Shown: positions 63,813 to 64,000 of the stretch, piece after piece
How positions within the stretch are numbered: the stretch's first letter is position 1
How the letters are laid out: the number at the start of each line of letters is the position of its first letter
NCBI GenBank assembly: GCA_965226215.1
Contig: CBDDCH010000001.1
Span: 620,001 to 684,000, forward strand
Reading direction: 5' to 3'
Length of the DNA stretch: 64,000 nucleotides
Origin: G963668345 sp965226215
GTDB lineage: Bacteria; Acidobacteriota; Terriglobia; Bryobacterales; UBA6623
Notes under the pieces: generated by a model
The model's input: only the letters and a program-made list of their open reading frames with translations
Databases searched by the model: none
Told to the model about the DNA's origin: nothing
Program-made: the position numbers and the translations under genes

Positions 63813-64000
63813 CTAGGATGGGGTTGTGTTGTGGGCAAGAAACTGCCGGATGAGCTGAGCCTGTCTTCGATTGACGACCGCCGACAACTCTTCGAGGCTG
63901 GTGCCGCGCACTTGCTCAAGGCTTCCGAAGTTTCGCAATAGCCTTTGGACTGTTCTTTCGCCGACTCCGGGAATGTTTAGTAGAGCAGATGTGAGTTGAC
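63813..64000 (-). CDS. uvrC: UvrABC system protein C, C-terminal end (partial)
   Basis: On the minus strand the frame from the right edge reads LTSALLNIPGVGERTVQRLL then RNFGSLEQVRGTSLEEL, ending at a TAG at 63813-63815, about 61 residues. This is the helix-hairpin-helix domain at the end of UvrC (IPGIGxxxxxxLLxxFGSLExIRxAS), which binds DNA near the 5' incision site in nucleotide excision repair. The upstream part lies outside the window. The stop codon lies within an interspersed repeat motif. Confidence 0.72.
   Translation of the reverse strand, partial: QLTSALLNIPGVGERTVQRLLRNFGSLEQVRGTSLEELSAVVNRRQAQLIRQFLAHNTTPS

Noticed and set aside
63669..63941. 90-residue plus-strand frame at the right edge
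   Set aside because: It is opposite the uvrC end and within repeat sequence; the uvrC helix-hairpin-helix is the better reading.
1..64000. CRISPR arrays, tRNA or rRNA genes
   Set aside because: No regular spacer-repeat arrays, no tRNA-like T-loop with acceptor pairing and no rRNA signature were found by eye.

Overview
The window looks like a chromosomal segment, or a genome-bin contig, of a GC-rich member of the Acidobacteriota, probably near Solibacterales/Bryobacterales. The basis is two VWFA-related proteins of the acidobacterial type, a planctomycete/acidobacterial-style cytochrome c-WD40 protein, split respiratory operons, and large secreted proteins of no known family. This placement is inference; no rRNA or tRNA gene was found.

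Layout. 1-6110: end of an unidentified gene, an M20 peptidase carrying a palindromic element inside its reading frame, an IS3-family element, and an SDR gene split by an IS1595-family element. 6111-19375: an energy block with nuoCDHIJKLMN followed by atpZ, an atpI-like gene and atpBEF; nuoABEFG and atpHAGDC are not here. A methyltransferase gene and a T9SS-like fragment sit between nuoI and nuoJ. 19989-24783: a 992-residue zinc-finger/acidic protein and a TPR protein. 24821-27667 (minus): sugar nucleotidyltransferase, pseudopilin, and an S41-family protein without its catalytic Ser and Lys. 27941-39405: an insertion-sequence-dense island with one IS256, three IS1595, two ISL3 and one MITE, which broke at least three genes. 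39771-56798: housekeeping genes accA, dnaE, lspA, lgt, polA, a phosphohexomutase, moaC, moeA and purA, with a small HExxH protein and a VWA protein. 57148-62197 (minus): a frameshifted membrane gene and a VWFA protein paired with a 1136-residue secreted protein. 62367-64000: a third ISL3 copy and the 3' end of uvrC.

The mobile elements are resolved to the base. There are four IS1595-family copies (1032-1033 bp, 8-bp target duplications), three ISL3-family copies (1299 bp, one with a 31-bp internal deletion, 8-bp duplications), one IS3 (1531 bp, 4-bp duplication), one IS256 (1414 bp, 9-bp duplication) and a 275-bp MITE with IS1595-like ends and an 8-bp duplication. Removing an element plus one copy of its duplication restores an open frame in four host genes: the SDR (254 aa), a zinc-ribbon protein (199 aa), an XRE-S24-like regulator (230 aa) and a protein with helical repeats and a histone H1-like tail (311 aa).

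Functionally, the nuo and atp genes form the membrane part of oxidative phosphorylation; lspA and lgt serve lipoprotein maturation; moaC and moeA serve molybdenum cofactor synthesis; dnaE and polA serve replication and repair. Several palindromic repeat families lie in intergenic spaces and in two cases overlap coding sequence.
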